Source: Arsenicicoccus dermatophilus (GTDB lineage: Bacteria; Actinomycetota; Actinomycetes; Actinomycetales; Dermatophilaceae). From it: a stretch of 64,000 nucleotides of DNA. The DNA lies in contig NZ_JAKZHU010000001.1 in the NCBI RefSeq assembly GCF_022568795.1, forward strand, positions 1-64,000, written 5' to 3'. Positions 27,783 through 36,501 of this stretch are shown here, one piece after another. The notes beneath the pieces are model-generated. The model made no database searches and was not told the DNA's origin. It was given only the letters and a program-made list of their open reading frames with translations. Within the stretch, counting starts at the first letter, position 1. Each line of letters opens with the position of its first letter. A program made the position numbers and the translations under genes.

Positions 27783-28163
27783 ATGCCGCGTCTGGACGTC
27801 CGCCCCGAGCTGATCACCATCAGGCTGGCCCTGCTCGACCGGATCGTCGCCCTGCGGGGCGACGTCCGGGTCCGCCGGGACGCCATCCACGCCGTCGAGG
27901 CGGTGGCCGACGCCATGCGCGTCGCCGAGGACCAGGTGGGTCGGCGCCGCCTCGACCAGGCCCGGCCGCTCGGGCCGCTCGGGCTGCCCCCGGTCGGCAT
28001 CCCGGGCCTCCTGCTGGCGGGTGACGTCGGCGGGGAGACCTTCGCGGTCACCTATCGCGGTATGCCGGGGGTCGTCCTGCAGACGCGGGACCCACGCTTC
28101 CGCCGGATCGTGCTGAGCCTCGTCGATCCGGACCGGGCCGTGGCCCAGCTCGCCGCATCCTGA
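27783..28163 (+). CDS. Actinobacterial PH-like conserved protein
   Basis: The 126-residue protein resembles a group of actinobacterial hypothetical proteins. ITIRLALLDRIVALRGDVRV with RRDAIHAVEAV is followed by GIPGLLLAGDVGGETFAVTY, RGMPGVVL and a C-terminal VDDPD-like segment (LVDPDRAVAQL). A PH-like beta-barrel is likely. There is no membrane helix in this copy. Function unknown. Confidence 0.65.
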   Translation: MPRLDVRPELITIRLALLDRIVALRGDVRVRRDAIHAVEAVADAMRVAEDQVGRRRLDQARPLGPLGLPPVGIPGLLLAGDVGGETFAVTYRGMPGVVLQTRDPRFRRIVLSLVDPDRAVAQLAAS

Positions 28164-28335
28164 CCGGGTCGGCGCCGCCTCGGCATACGAATCCGTCAGA
28201 TCAGGGGATCTGGTGACCCGCCGCCCGTGCCGGCGTCCGGGATCGGGTGCGGCTGCACCCGGAGTCCCACGTGCACGATCCTGGGAGGCAGGAATCCGGT
28301 TGCAGCGCCTCGCTCCTCGCCGCTGCACTGGACCC

Positions 28336-29389
28336 ATGACCGTCGAGGGGAGGACCCCGCGCCGGGACGAGCTCCCGGACTGCTACCGCTGCCTGCCGAT
28401 GGCCACCGGCCCGCCGCACTGGGAGCCGGCGCCCGCGGCCTGGCACGGCGGCCCCGAGCCGTGGCCACCGCCCGCCACCCCTTGGACCCGGGAGCAGCTC
28501 GAGGAGCGCGCCGACCAGGACGCCGCGGACGAGACCTTCCACCCCGTCGGGGCGTTCGAGGGCGGGCGGTGCGTGGGCGCCTCGGCGATGCTGACCTTCG
28601 AGATCACCGTGCCGGGCGGACGGCAGCTGCCGATGGGCGGCGTCACCTCGACCGGCGTCCTCGCGACCCACCGGCGTCGCGGGCACCTGCGCCGGATGAT
28701 GCAGCGGATGTTCGACGAGGCGCCCGACCCCGGCCGCTGGGCCCACCTCACCGACACCCCGCAGGGCACCGAGGGCACCCCGCGCCACCTGGTGCACCGC
28801 GCCGCCGACGGCGTCGTGGACGGGATCGCGGGCTGTCGGCAGCCGTGGGCCGCCCGCGCCGAGGACGCCGGCACCGTCGTCGTCGAGGCCTTCGAGACCC
28901 TCACGCCCGAGGCGACCCGCGCACTGTGGGGCCTGCTCCTCGACGTCGACCTGTCGGCCCGCGTCGTCGCCCACACCCGCCCTCGCGACGAGCCTCTGCG
29001 CTGGCTGCTCGCCAACCCCCGCGCCCTGCGCATCACCGCCAGAGCGACAACCTGTGGGCCCGGCTGCTCGACGTCCCCGCGCGCTCGAGGGGCGGGGGTA
29101 TGCCGTCGCGGACTCCCTCGTCGTCGAGATCGCCGAGGCCCCTATGTGCCCCGCGAACGTCGGCCGCTGGCGCCTGGACGCCCACCCCGACGGCGCGAGC
29201 TGCACGCGCACCGAGGGCGCCCCCGACGTGGTGGCCACGATCCCCGGGCTGAGCGCCCTCTGCCTGGGCGGTATGTCGGTCCACCACCTCGGCCAGGCGG
29301 GGCTGCTCACCGCAGCACCCGAGGCCCTCGGCCGGCTGGGACGCCTGCTGGCCCACGACCCCGAGCCGCACAACTCGTTCGCCTTCTGA
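28336..29389 (+). pseudogene. Eis-like GNAT acetyltransferase with two frameshifts
   Basis: The text follows Eis (enhanced intracellular survival) family proteins: an N-terminal GNAT half (GGVTSTGVLATHRRRGHLRR, the acetyl-CoA loop) and a C-terminal SCP2-like half (CPANVGRWRLDAHPDGASCT, ALCLGGMSVHHLGQAG, HDPEPHNSFAF). The frame shifts after NPRALRITA near 29040 (to SDNLWARLLDVPA) and again near 29082 (to ALEGRGYAVADSLVVE). Both are -1 steps. Eis-type enzymes acetylate aminoglycosides or peptides on several amines. With the shifts the product would end inside the second half. Two nearby indels make sequence error plausible. Confidence 0.78.
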
Positions 29390-29427
29390 GCGATGCCGCT
29401 CATGGCGACTCGCCGCATGTCGCAGCA

Positions 29428-29443
29428 GGTTTCACGTGAAACC
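29428..29443. other. parS: parS centromere site (ParB-binding)
   Basis: GGTTTCACGTGAAACC is a perfect 16-bp palindrome whose central 14 bp equal the actinobacterial parS consensus GTTTCACGTGAAAC. It lies in the gap between the Eis-like gene and the small membrane protein. parS sites are nucleation points for ParB loading and cluster near the replication origin, so this segment is probably origin-proximal. No parA or parB gene is in the window. Confidence 0.85.
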
Positions 29444-29569
29444 TCGTCCTCGGCAGCCGTGCCGGGCCAGCCGGCCTCTCGAGGTCGACGCGCACGGCAC
29501 GGCGGGTCTCGCGAAGCGCGTCGGACCTGAGAGCGACCTGAGTGGCAGGTCACGCTCCGGCCACACGAC

Positions 29570-29594
29570 GTGTCCGGACCGGACACCCGGGTAG
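29570..29594 (+). promoter_or_regulatory. SigB-like stress promoter
   Basis: GTGTCC (29570-29575), a 13-bp spacer and GGGTAG (29589-29594) resemble the GTTTnn-N13/14-GGGTAT promoters of actinobacterial general-stress sigma factors. It precedes the 48-residue membrane protein gene. Confidence 0.5.
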
Positions 29595-29649
29595 GAATGC
29601 CGCAAGCCCGCCTCGACCCCCCCGGGGCGGACGTCGAAAGGAGCTCCTC

Positions 29650-29796
29650 ATGGTCGGCCTCGGCCTCCTCCTCCTGGTCCTCGGTCTGCTCGTCCCCTCC
29701 CTGAAGGTCCTGGTCAACGTCGGTCTGATCCTCATCGTGGTGGGTCTGATCCTCAACCTGGTCCCGATCGGCGGTTCGCGTCGACGGGTCTGGTGA
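29650..29796 (+). CDS. DUF6131-like small membrane protein
   Basis: A 48-residue protein with AAAGGAG upstream at good spacing. It consists of two hydrophobic helices (LGLLLLVLGLLVP and VNVGLILIVVGLILNLVP) and a basic end GGSRRRVW. Tiny two-helix proteins of this form are common in actinobacteria and often stress-induced; a SigB-like promoter 56 bp upstream fits that. Molecular role unknown. Confidence 0.8.
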   Translation: MVGLGLLLLVLGLLVPSLKVLVNVGLILIVVGLILNLVPIGGSRRRVW

Positions 29797-29824
29797 CCCT
29801 GGCGCACCGACGCGCCAACCCCGC

Positions 29825-29855
29825 CCGCCCGGGACCTCGCCCAGGTCCCGGGCGG
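29825..29855. terminator. Hairpin between convergent genes
   Basis: CCGCCCGGGACCT and AGGTCCCGGGCGG form a perfect 13-bp stem with a 5-nt loop, between the small membrane protein (stop 29796) and the convergent hydrolase gene (stop 29879). Confidence 0.8.
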
Positions 29856-29878
29856 ACCTGTGTGCCGGGGATGGTGGC

Positions 29879-30757
29879 TCACCGCCCCCGCAGGAAGTCC
29901 GCGACCATCGCGATGTAGCCCGGCCGGTCCGCGAAGTAGGCCCCGCAGTGGCCCACCCCCTCCACCACGCGCACCCGGGACCCCGGCCCGGCGGCCGCCG
30001 CAAGCCGGTGCGAGTGCTCGACCGGGATCACCCCGTCCTCGGTCCCGTGGACGATCAGCAGCGGACGCGGCGCGATCTCCCCCACCACCTCCACCGGCTC
30101 CACCTCGTCGAACGCATAGCCGTAGCGCAGCCGGGTCACCCGGTCGACCAGCTCGACGAGCGGCACCGGAGGCAGGCGCAGCGACCGGGCCGCGGCACTG
30201 ATCACCCCGTGCAGGTCCGCGAACGGCGAGTCCGCCACCACCCGCCGGACCCGCGGGTCGCGGGCCGCCACCAGGATCGAGACGGCCGCCCCCATCGAGA
30301 AGCCCACGACGTCGATCTCGGCGTCCGGGCGCCGTGTCGCGGCCAGGTCGATCGCCGCCTCCAGGTCCCGCTGCTCGTAGTGCGCCAGCGACTGCGGGCC
30401 GTCGGCGGAGGCGCCGTTGCCGCGGAAGTCGAACAGCAGCACCGACCAGCCCGCCCGCCACAGACCGGGTCCGATGCCGAGCATGTCGGCCTTGCTGCCG
30501 CGGTGGCCGTGGCACACGACCGCGACCCGGTCCGAGCCCGGCCGGTCCAGCCACCAGGCCGCCAGGCGGGTCCCGTCGCAGGCGTGGAAGGTGACGTCCT
30601 CGGCCGGCACGCCCACCTCGAAGGGCGAGAAGCCGAGGTCCATCGCCGGCCGCTGCGGCCCGCTGATCCGTCGGGCGGCGGCGAGCGCGCCGATGCCCAC
30701 GCCGACCGTCAACGCCGTCACCGTGCCCGCGAGGGCCGTCATACCCCGTCTGACCAT
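29879..30757 (-). CDS. Alpha/beta hydrolase with N-terminal membrane anchor
   Basis: The 292-residue protein has an N-terminal hydrophobic segment (GMTALAGTVTALTVGVGIGA) that acts as signal anchor. The hydrolase core shows CHGHRGSKADMLG (oxyanion loop), nucleophile elbow VVGFSMGAAVS, acid in VHGTEDGVIPV and His in VEGVGHCGAYF. It resembles YqkD/FrsA-like esterases. The substrate is unknown, likely a cell-envelope or small acyl ester. Confidence 0.88.
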   Translation of the reverse strand: MVRRGMTALAGTVTALTVGVGIGALAAARRISGPQRPAMDLGFSPFEVGVPAEDVTFHACDGTRLAAWWLDRPGSDRVAVVCHGHRGSKADMLGIGPGLWRAGWSVLLFDFRGNGASADGPQSLAHYEQRDLEAAIDLAATRRPDAEIDVVGFSMGAAVSILVAARDPRVRRVVADSPFADLHGVISAAARSLRLPPVPLVELVDRVTRLRYGYAFDEVEPVEVVGEIAPRPLLIVHGTEDGVIPVEHSHRLAAAAGPGSRVRVVEGVGHCGAYFADRPGYIAMVADFLRGR

Positions 30758-30827
30758 GGCATGAATGGTATGAGGGGACCGGGGCGACGGTGAGGCATCG
30801 GGACGGATCGCGCTTACCCTGAGCAGC

Positions 30828-32402
30828 GTGCCTGCCATCGTGACCCCCGACTCCGCCGTCTCCGACCAGCCTCGATTCACCTGGCCTATGGAGCCGCCGA
30901 CCATCGAGGACCGCGCGTGGTCGATCCGCTACGCCGACCCCGCCGAGCTGCCGCGGCTCGTGGCCACGATGACGCCCGGGCCGCGCCGCTCGGTGCTGGA
31001 GGCCTTCATCGCCTGGCGCGAGCAGCGGCTCGACGAGGCGCTGACGATCACCGGCGACCTGATCGAGCGCGGCACGCTGGATCCCTTGTGGGCGCCGAAG
31101 GTCTACGGCATCCAGGCCGCCGTCCTCGGCGAGCTCGGCCTCACCGAGGCATCGCTGACCACCCAGCTCGACGAGCTGGTCGAGGCCCGGCGCAGCGGGG
31201 ACCCCGTGGCGCTCGCCTCGATCACGCACGACCTGGGCGTGACCTACCAGTTCAGCGATCCGAAGCGGGCCCAGGAGCAGTTTCTCGAGGCGATCCGGCT
31301 GGCTCGGGGCTTTCGGCGGGCGCCGGCTCACATCGCTCGCGAGTCCTACGGGATCGAGGCCCTCGCGATCGTCAACCTGTACGACCTCGCCGAGACCTAC
31401 GACAGCATCGAGCTGCCGGTCATGTGTCCCACGCTGGACGACGCCCAGGTGCTGGCCGAGCGGGCGTGGCCCGAGCTCGCCCACGCGATCCGGGCCCTGA
31501 GGGCTCGCCCGCTCGTCGAGCAGGGTCGGCTGGCGGAGGCCCGCGCCCTCGTCCCTGCCGACCTGGACCCCGCCTCGATGCGGGACGTGGCCAACGCGGT
31601 CCTCGTCGCGGAGGTCCAGGCGCTCCTCCTGGAGCAGGAGGGGTGCGACCAGGAGGCCCTGACGCTCCTGGAGCGCGCCCTGGAGGTCGTTCCTCCGCTC
31701 TATCGCAGCGACCTGCTGCGCACGCTGGTGACGATCCACGAGCAGCGCGGACGGTATGCCGAGGCGCTGCGCGCCTCCAAGGAGGCCACCACCTGCCTGC
31801 TGGCCCTGCACGCCGAGGAGTCCCGGACCGCCGTCCGGGCCCTGGAGGTCTGGCACCGCACCCGCCGGGCCGAGGAGGACGCCCGCATCGCGCAGGAGAT
31901 GGCCGACCTCTTCCGCGAGCGCAGCCGCCAGGACGTGCTCACCGGCCTGGCGACCCGGCAGCACCTGCTCGACCTGCTGGCCCAGCTCGGCGACGGGGCC
32001 GGGCACCAGGTGGCGCTGCTGGACATCGACTCCTTCCACGAGATCAACGAGACCGGTGGCCGCGGCGTCGGCGATGCCGTCCTGCGCGACGTCGCCGCGC
32101 AGCTGCGGGAGATCTGCCGTGCCGGGGACACGGTGGCGCGCTTCGGGGACGACGAGTTCGTGGTCGTGCGCCCCGCGGGCTCGCCGGGCCTGCTGGTGGA
32201 GGACCTCGGGCCGCTCCTGCGCCGACCCGCCGCCGGCCAGGTCCCGGCACTCACCACGAGCATCGGCGTCGTGCGGACCGGGGAGCAGGGCTTCTTCGTC
32301 GCCCTCGACCAGGCCGACCAGCTGACCTACGCGGCGCGACGCGACGGCGGGGCGTGCCTGCGGCACGCGGACCCGAAGGCGCCCCGCGTCTGCGCCGGCT
32401 GA
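30828..32402 (+). CDS. TPR-like protein with C-terminal GGDEF domain, degenerate signature
   Basis: The 524-residue protein starts at GTG 30828 with TACCCT (30815-30820) 7 nt before it, so it is probably leaderless. Residues ~1-340 are helical repeats of TPR type. A GGDEF domain follows (DVLTGLATRQHLLDLL, VALLDIDSFHEINETGG). The signature is RFGDDEF instead of GGDEF (about residue 440), so cyclic-di-GMP synthesis is doubtful though GTP binding may persist. No membrane helix is present. The protein at 43564-45093 is a paralogue. It may be a signalling or scaffold protein. Confidence 0.82.
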   Translation: MPAIVTPDSAVSDQPRFTWPMEPPTIEDRAWSIRYADPAELPRLVATMTPGPRRSVLEAFIAWREQRLDEALTITGDLIERGTLDPLWAPKVYGIQAAVLGELGLTEASLTTQLDELVEARRSGDPVALASITHDLGVTYQFSDPKRAQEQFLEAIRLARGFRRAPAHIARESYGIEALAIVNLYDLAETYDSIELPVMCPTLDDAQVLAERAWPELAHAIRALRARPLVEQGRLAEARALVPADLDPASMRDVANAVLVAEVQALLLEQEGCDQEALTLLERALEVVPPLYRSDLLRTLVTIHEQRGRYAEALRASKEATTCLLALHAEESRTAVRALEVWHRTRRAEEDARIAQEMADLFRERSRQDVLTGLATRQHLLDLLAQLGDGAGHQVALLDIDSFHEINETGGRGVGDAVLRDVAAQLREICRAGDTVARFGDDEFVVVRPAGSPGLLVEDLGPLLRRPAAGQVPALTTSIGVVRTGEQGFFVALDQADQLTYAARRDGGACLRHADPKAPRVCAG

Positions 32403-32443
32403 GTCCGCGCTCCGGGACCGGCCCCGGCCTGTCGAGTCCTGGC

Positions 32444-33103
32444 CTAGCGAGTCCTGGCCCGGTGCACCCGGGCCAGGGTCAGGGCCGCGAGGCTGATCCC
32501 GTCCCGCAGCTCCCCGCGGGCGACGAGCTCGTCCAGCTGGGTCCGGGTGAACCACCGGGTGGCCTCCACCTCGGGCTCGTCCTCGTCCGGGTCGCCGTCC
32601 CGGGTCAGCTCGGCCAGGACCACGGCGACCGAGCCGCCGAAGACGCCCGTGTCGGGATAGACCTCGCCCAGGTCGGCCGCCACCGACGCCCGGGAGCCGG
32701 TCTCCTCGGCGAGCTCGCGCAGCGCCGAGGCTGCGGGCGACGCGTCGTCGGGGTCGACCATCCCGCGCGGGAGCTCCCACAGCCGCACCCCCGGTGCGGG
32801 GCGGTCCTGGAGCACGAGGAGCACCCGGTCCTGGGACTCGGCGTCCGCGTCGCCCGCGCCCGCAGGCCCGTCGCCCGTGCGCCCGTCGCGGCGCACGCAG
32901 ACGCACACCGCCCCGGCCAGGCGGCGCTCCTCGTCCCCGAGCACGAGGCGCAGGTTGGGGCGGGTCCACCCGTCGGTCTCCCGCTCGGCCACCTGCACCT
33001 GCCAGCCGCCGTGCCGCTCGTCGGCCCACAGCGGCTGCCAGTCCAGGGGCTCGCAGGTCGGGGCGGCTCGCCGCCAGTCGTCGTCGCTCACGAGGGCAAT
33101 CAC
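32444..33103 (-). CDS. NUDIX hydrolase
   Basis: The 219-residue protein carries a Nudix box around GMVDPDDASPAASALRELAE then ETGS (REL-xEE-xG core intact; the first acidic position is Asp rather than Glu). Upstream LWELPRGMVD resembles ADP-ribose pyrophosphatases. It would cleave a nucleoside diphosphate linked to another group. GTG 33103 was chosen; ATG 33151 is the alternative and adds 16 unconserved residues. Confidence 0.85.
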   Translation of the reverse strand: MIALVSDDDWRRAAPTCEPLDWQPLWADERHGGWQVQVAERETDGWTRPNLRLVLGDEERRLAGAVCVCVRRDGRTGDGPAGAGDADAESQDRVLLVLQDRPAPGVRLWELPRGMVDPDDASPAASALRELAEETGSRASVAADLGEVYPDTGVFGGSVAVVLAELTRDGDPDEDEPEVEATRWFTRTQLDELVARGELRDGISLAALTLARVHRARTR

Positions 33104-33250
33104 ACCAGACGCGCGCCCTCCGGCGGGGATGCGGGCGCAGCATGACGGCATACGGCCTCCTCTCGCCACCCCCGATCGGGCGGGGTCGGGGCGCACCGAC
33201 GGGGGAGTAGGTTGTGGTGGCCACGGCCGGGGTCGACGAGAGGAGTGCCT

Positions 33251-33889
33251 GTGAGCGCGGCGACGACCACCGCAGCAGAGGAGGCGCGCCAGGGCGGGGC
33301 CCGCGCGGACAAGGCGCAGCGGCGACGCGACGAGCTCGCGGACGCCGCGCTGGAGACCCTCGCCCGCCTCGGCTACGCCCGCACCTCGCTGCGCGAGATC
33401 GCCCACCAGAGCGACCTGTCCCACGGCGTCGTCCACTACTACTTCGCCGACAAGCACGAGCTGATCGCCTACTGCGTGGGGCGCTACAAGCGCACCTGCG
33501 TGCGCCGGTACGACGAGCTCGTCGCGTCCGCCGCGACCTGCGCGGAGGTGCGCGACGGGATGGCCGCCGAGTGCCGCCGCACCATGGCCGAGGAGTGCAC
33601 GATGCACCGGTTGTGGTACGACCTGCGCGCCCAGTCGATGTACGAACCCTCCCTGCGCGAGGTGGTGCACGGCGTCGAGGACGAGCTGCTGGAGATGATG
33701 CGGCACGTGACGCAGCGGTATGCCGACCTCGCCGGGGTCCCCGCGCCGCCGCCGCTGCTGGTCTACGCCGCCTTCGACGGGTTGTTCGAGCACTGCCTGG
33801 TGGCGCACTACCTCGGCGACGAGACGGCCGCGGAGACCCTGGAGCAGGGCCTGCGCGCCCTCTTCGACCAGGTGGCCCCCGCTTCCTGA
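33251..33889 (+). CDS. TetR-family regulator
   Basis: The 212-residue regulator starts at GTG 33251 with GAGAGGAG upstream. The helix-turn-helix is TSLREIAHQSDLSHGVVHYY followed by FADKHELIAYCVGRYK. The C-terminal domain (EVVHGVEDELLEMMRHV, YAAFDGLFEHCLVAHY) is of the BetI/TetR_C type. It is convergent with the cholesterol oxidase gene; no obvious palindrome was assigned to it. Confidence 0.87.
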   Translation: MSAATTTAAEEARQGGARADKAQRRRDELADAALETLARLGYARTSLREIAHQSDLSHGVVHYYFADKHELIAYCVGRYKRTCVRRYDELVASAATCAEVRDGMAAECRRTMAEECTMHRLWYDLRAQSMYEPSLREVVHGVEDELLEMMRHVTQRYADLAGVPAPPPLLVYAAFDGLFEHCLVAHYLGDETAAETLEQGLRALFDQVAPAS

Positions 33890-33950
33890 GCGGGCCGGAC
33901 CCGGGCGCTGCGACGCAGGCGGCGCCGCGGGCGGGGCCCGGCACGGCGGC

Positions 33951-35570
33951 TCAGGCGCTCGCGTCCCGGACGGCGCCCTCGGCGATCATCTCGGCGACGG
34001 CCGTGATGGTCAGGTAGGGATTGACACCCACGACGCCGGGCAGGAGGGAGCCGTCCACGACATACACCCCCTCGTGGCCGCGGAGCCGACCACCCGCGTC
34101 GGTCGCCTGCCCCAGCAGCACTCCACCCAAGGGGTGATAGGTGAAGCCGTCGCTGAAGGCCTTGCCCGTGCCGAACAGGTCCACGCGGTAGCTCGTGCCG
34201 GCGGCGCGGTTGATCGCGTCCAGGACCCGCTCGGTGGCCGCCACCGACGGGGCGGCATGCTCGGGCGACCAGTCCAGCGTGAGCCGGTCGCGTGCCGGGT
34301 CCCAGCCGAAGGACCCCCGCCTCGGGTTGTCCGTGATCGCCAGGTAGAGGCTCACCCAGGTCTCGATGCCCGCCGGCAGCGGAGCGATCTCGGCGAAGAC
34401 GCGGTCCGCGCGGGCGGCGCCGGTCCAGGCGTCGATGCCGTGGACCGGGATCGTGGACTGCTTCATGCCGGTCGGGCTGGTGACGTGGTTGGCGCGGCCG
34501 ACCATGATGTTGCCGTTCGGTCCCCAGCCCTGCCCGACGGCGTCCGGCAGGTCGGCGAGGGTCCCGTGCGCCTGCGAGCGCAGCAGCAGCTCGGTGGTGC
34601 CGACGCTGCCGCCGGCGAGGTAGACCCGCTTCGCCGCGACGGTGCCGGCGGGACGCATGGTGCCGTCCGGCCCGACCGACTCGATCGTCACGGTCCACCC
34701 ACCCTGAGGGCGGCGCGCGAGCGTGGTGGCCCGCACGAGGGTGCGGATCGTGAGCCGTCCGGAGGCCCGGGCCAGCCTGAGGTAGGACTTCGTCAGGTCT
34801 CGCTTGCCGTGGTTGTTGCCGAAGATCACCTCCTGCGCGGTCGCGGAGGCAGGCGCCCTCCCCTCCGCCTCGGCCTGGAGGTGATCGGGGTCGTAGAGCG
34901 ACGGCACCTCCACGACCGGGAAACCGGCCTTCTCCGCGGAGGCGCGGCCCACCCGTGAGAACTGGTAGTACGGCGACTCGGCGACGAAGGCTGCGTCGTG
35001 CGAGCGGACCCCGAGCGTCTGCTGGGCGCGCGGGAGGTATGTCGAGTAGAACGCGTCGGGGTTCACGTCCGGCATCCGCTCCTCGACCAGCGACCGGGGC
35101 GGGGCCACCGCCATCGCGCCGTTGACGAGCGAGCCCCCGCCGACGCCGCGCCCGGCATACACGCTCATCGAGGCGAAGTCGATGCGGTCCAGCACGCCGG
35201 GTCCGCGGGGGATGACCTTGTCGATCGGGACGCCGAGGAAGGTGGCGAGCGGCATCACCGTGCGGTCGCGGAACCACATGGACCGCTCGTCGGGCTCGGT
35301 CATCTTCGTGAAGACCTTGCCGTCCTTGCCGGGGGTGGACCAGTCCTGGCCCATCTCGAGCATCAGGACCTGGTGGCCGGCGGCGGTGAGGCGGTGACCG
35401 AGGACCGCGCCGCCGTAGCCGGACCCGACGATCAGGTGGTCGACGACGTCGTCGTCGTCGGTGCGAAGGCGCGGTGCGGCCGAGGCGGCCGGCGCGGTGA
35501 GGGACAGCGCGGAGGCGGTGAGGATCCCGCCGAGGACGGTGCGACGGCTCGGGGCCGGTGGCTGAGTCAT
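33951..35570 (-). CDS. choA: Secreted class I (GMC) cholesterol oxidase
   Basis: The 539-residue protein has a twin-arginine signal (SRRTVLGGILTASALSL, cleavage near ASAAP). The FAD motif is HLIVGSGYGGAVLGHRL. The text tracks Streptomyces/Brevibacterium cholesterol oxidase closely: SVYAGRGVGGGSLVNG, EVIFGNNHGKRDL, VGQGWGPNGNIM. Active-site residues are conserved: Glu in VFAEIAPLPAG, His in YHPLGG and Asn in GVNPYLTITA. It oxidises cholesterol to cholestenone with O2, giving H2O2, outside the cell. TAGTTT ends 6 nt before the ATG, indicating leaderless mRNA. No other sterol-degradation gene is in the window. Confidence 0.9.
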   Translation of the reverse strand: MTQPPAPSRRTVLGGILTASALSLTAPAASAAPRLRTDDDDVVDHLIVGSGYGGAVLGHRLTAAGHQVLMLEMGQDWSTPGKDGKVFTKMTEPDERSMWFRDRTVMPLATFLGVPIDKVIPRGPGVLDRIDFASMSVYAGRGVGGGSLVNGAMAVAPPRSLVEERMPDVNPDAFYSTYLPRAQQTLGVRSHDAAFVAESPYYQFSRVGRASAEKAGFPVVEVPSLYDPDHLQAEAEGRAPASATAQEVIFGNNHGKRDLTKSYLRLARASGRLTIRTLVRATTLARRPQGGWTVTIESVGPDGTMRPAGTVAAKRVYLAGGSVGTTELLLRSQAHGTLADLPDAVGQGWGPNGNIMVGRANHVTSPTGMKQSTIPVHGIDAWTGAARADRVFAEIAPLPAGIETWVSLYLAITDNPRRGSFGWDPARDRLTLDWSPEHAAPSVAATERVLDAINRAAGTSYRVDLFGTGKAFSDGFTYHPLGGVLLGQATDAGGRLRGHEGVYVVDGSLLPGVVGVNPYLTITAVAEMIAEGAVRDASA

Positions 35571-35779
35571 GGGGAGAAACTAGCTGCGATCAGACAATTG
35601 CGCTGTGTGACAACGGTTTTGATGAACTCCAGGTCGCAACGGGGTGGTCGGCGGGCAGCATCGGGCGCGAGCGGGCGGGGTGGCTGCCAGGTGGTGGCGG
35701 GTGCGGGAGCGCGGGGTGAGCGGCTCGTCCTTGCAGGTCTGCTGGCCGGCGCCGCGGCAGCCCGAATCTCCTGGAAGTT

Positions 35780-35809
35780 TTGGTGCACTCAGTGCAAGAG
35801 AGCTAGTCT
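35780..35809 (+). promoter_or_regulatory. Promoter and operator of the TetR-MmpL operon
   Basis: TGCACTCAGTGCA (35784-35796) is a palindrome with perfect 6-bp arms lying between TTGGTG (-35, 35780-35785) and TAGTCT (-10, 35804-35809). Transcription would begin at or next to the GTG at 35816, giving a leaderless mRNA. The site is placed for autorepression by the TetR protein. Confidence 0.72.
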
Positions 35810-35815
35810 GGCGAC

Positions 35816-36463
35816 GTGCAGACCCGACGTGACCTCGCCAAGCTCGAGACCCGCGCGGCCCTCGTCGAGGCCGCCGTCGAGCTGCTCCGCGAGGAGGGCC
35901 TCGCGGCGCTGTCCGCCGATGCCATCGCGGCGCGGGCCGGGGTGTCGCGCCGGACCTTCTTCAACTACTTCCCCACCACCGACGCGGTCCTCGCCGTCCC
36001 CTCGATCGACTTCCTGGGGGCGGCCCTCGCGGCCTTCCGCGCCCGGCCCGTCGACGAGCCGCTGATCGACTCGTTGTCCGCGGCCCTCAGCGCCCCCGAC
36101 ATGGACCTCGTCGAGCGGTTCGCGACCGTCGTCCGCTCCTGCTGCGCCGACGCCACCGCCGACCGCGTCGAGCGTGAGGTCTGGGGGCAGGCCGAGGCCG
36201 AGGTCGCCTCGGTCCTCGCCGGGCGCCTGGGTGCCGAACCCGACTCCCTGCGGCTGCAGGTGCTGTCCGCCTGCGTCCTCGCCACGGGCCGGGCTGCGCT
36301 CCTCGCCTGGGTGGCGGCCGTGCCGGCCTCCGCCGCGCCCGACGCCGGCGCCGCCGACACCACCACGCCTGACTCCACCGTCACCGTCTCCACCCACCTG
36401 CGGGAGCACCTGGTCGCTGCCTTCGGCTACCTCGACCAGGGCCTCAGCGGGGCCCCCGCCTGA
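35816..36463 (+). CDS. TetR-family repressor of the MmpL operon
   Basis: The 215-residue regulator starts at GTG 35816. The helix-turn-helix is LSADAIAARAGVSRRTFFNY then FPTTDAVL. The C-terminal domain is typical of actinobacterial TetR proteins adjoining MmpL or drug transporters. It probably binds the TGCACT/AGTGCA palindrome in its own promoter and controls the transporter gene 38 bp downstream. Confidence 0.9.
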   Translation: MQTRRDLAKLETRAALVEAAVELLREEGLAALSADAIAARAGVSRRTFFNYFPTTDAVLAVPSIDFLGAALAAFRARPVDEPLIDSLSAALSAPDMDLVERFATVVRSCCADATADRVEREVWGQAEAEVASVLAGRLGAEPDSLRLQVLSACVLATGRAALLAWVAAVPASAAPDAGAADTTTPDSTVTVSTHLREHLVAAFGYLDQGLSGAPA

Positions 36464-36501
36464 CCCCACCCGGCCACCTCGACCTGCTGGAGCACCTACC
36501 T

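Noticed and set aside
29550-33944. Very long minus-strand open frame antisense to several genes
   Set aside because: It is Arg/Pro/Gly-rich shadow translation of the hydrolase, GGDEF, NUDIX and TetR region in a high-GC genome; no motif matches.
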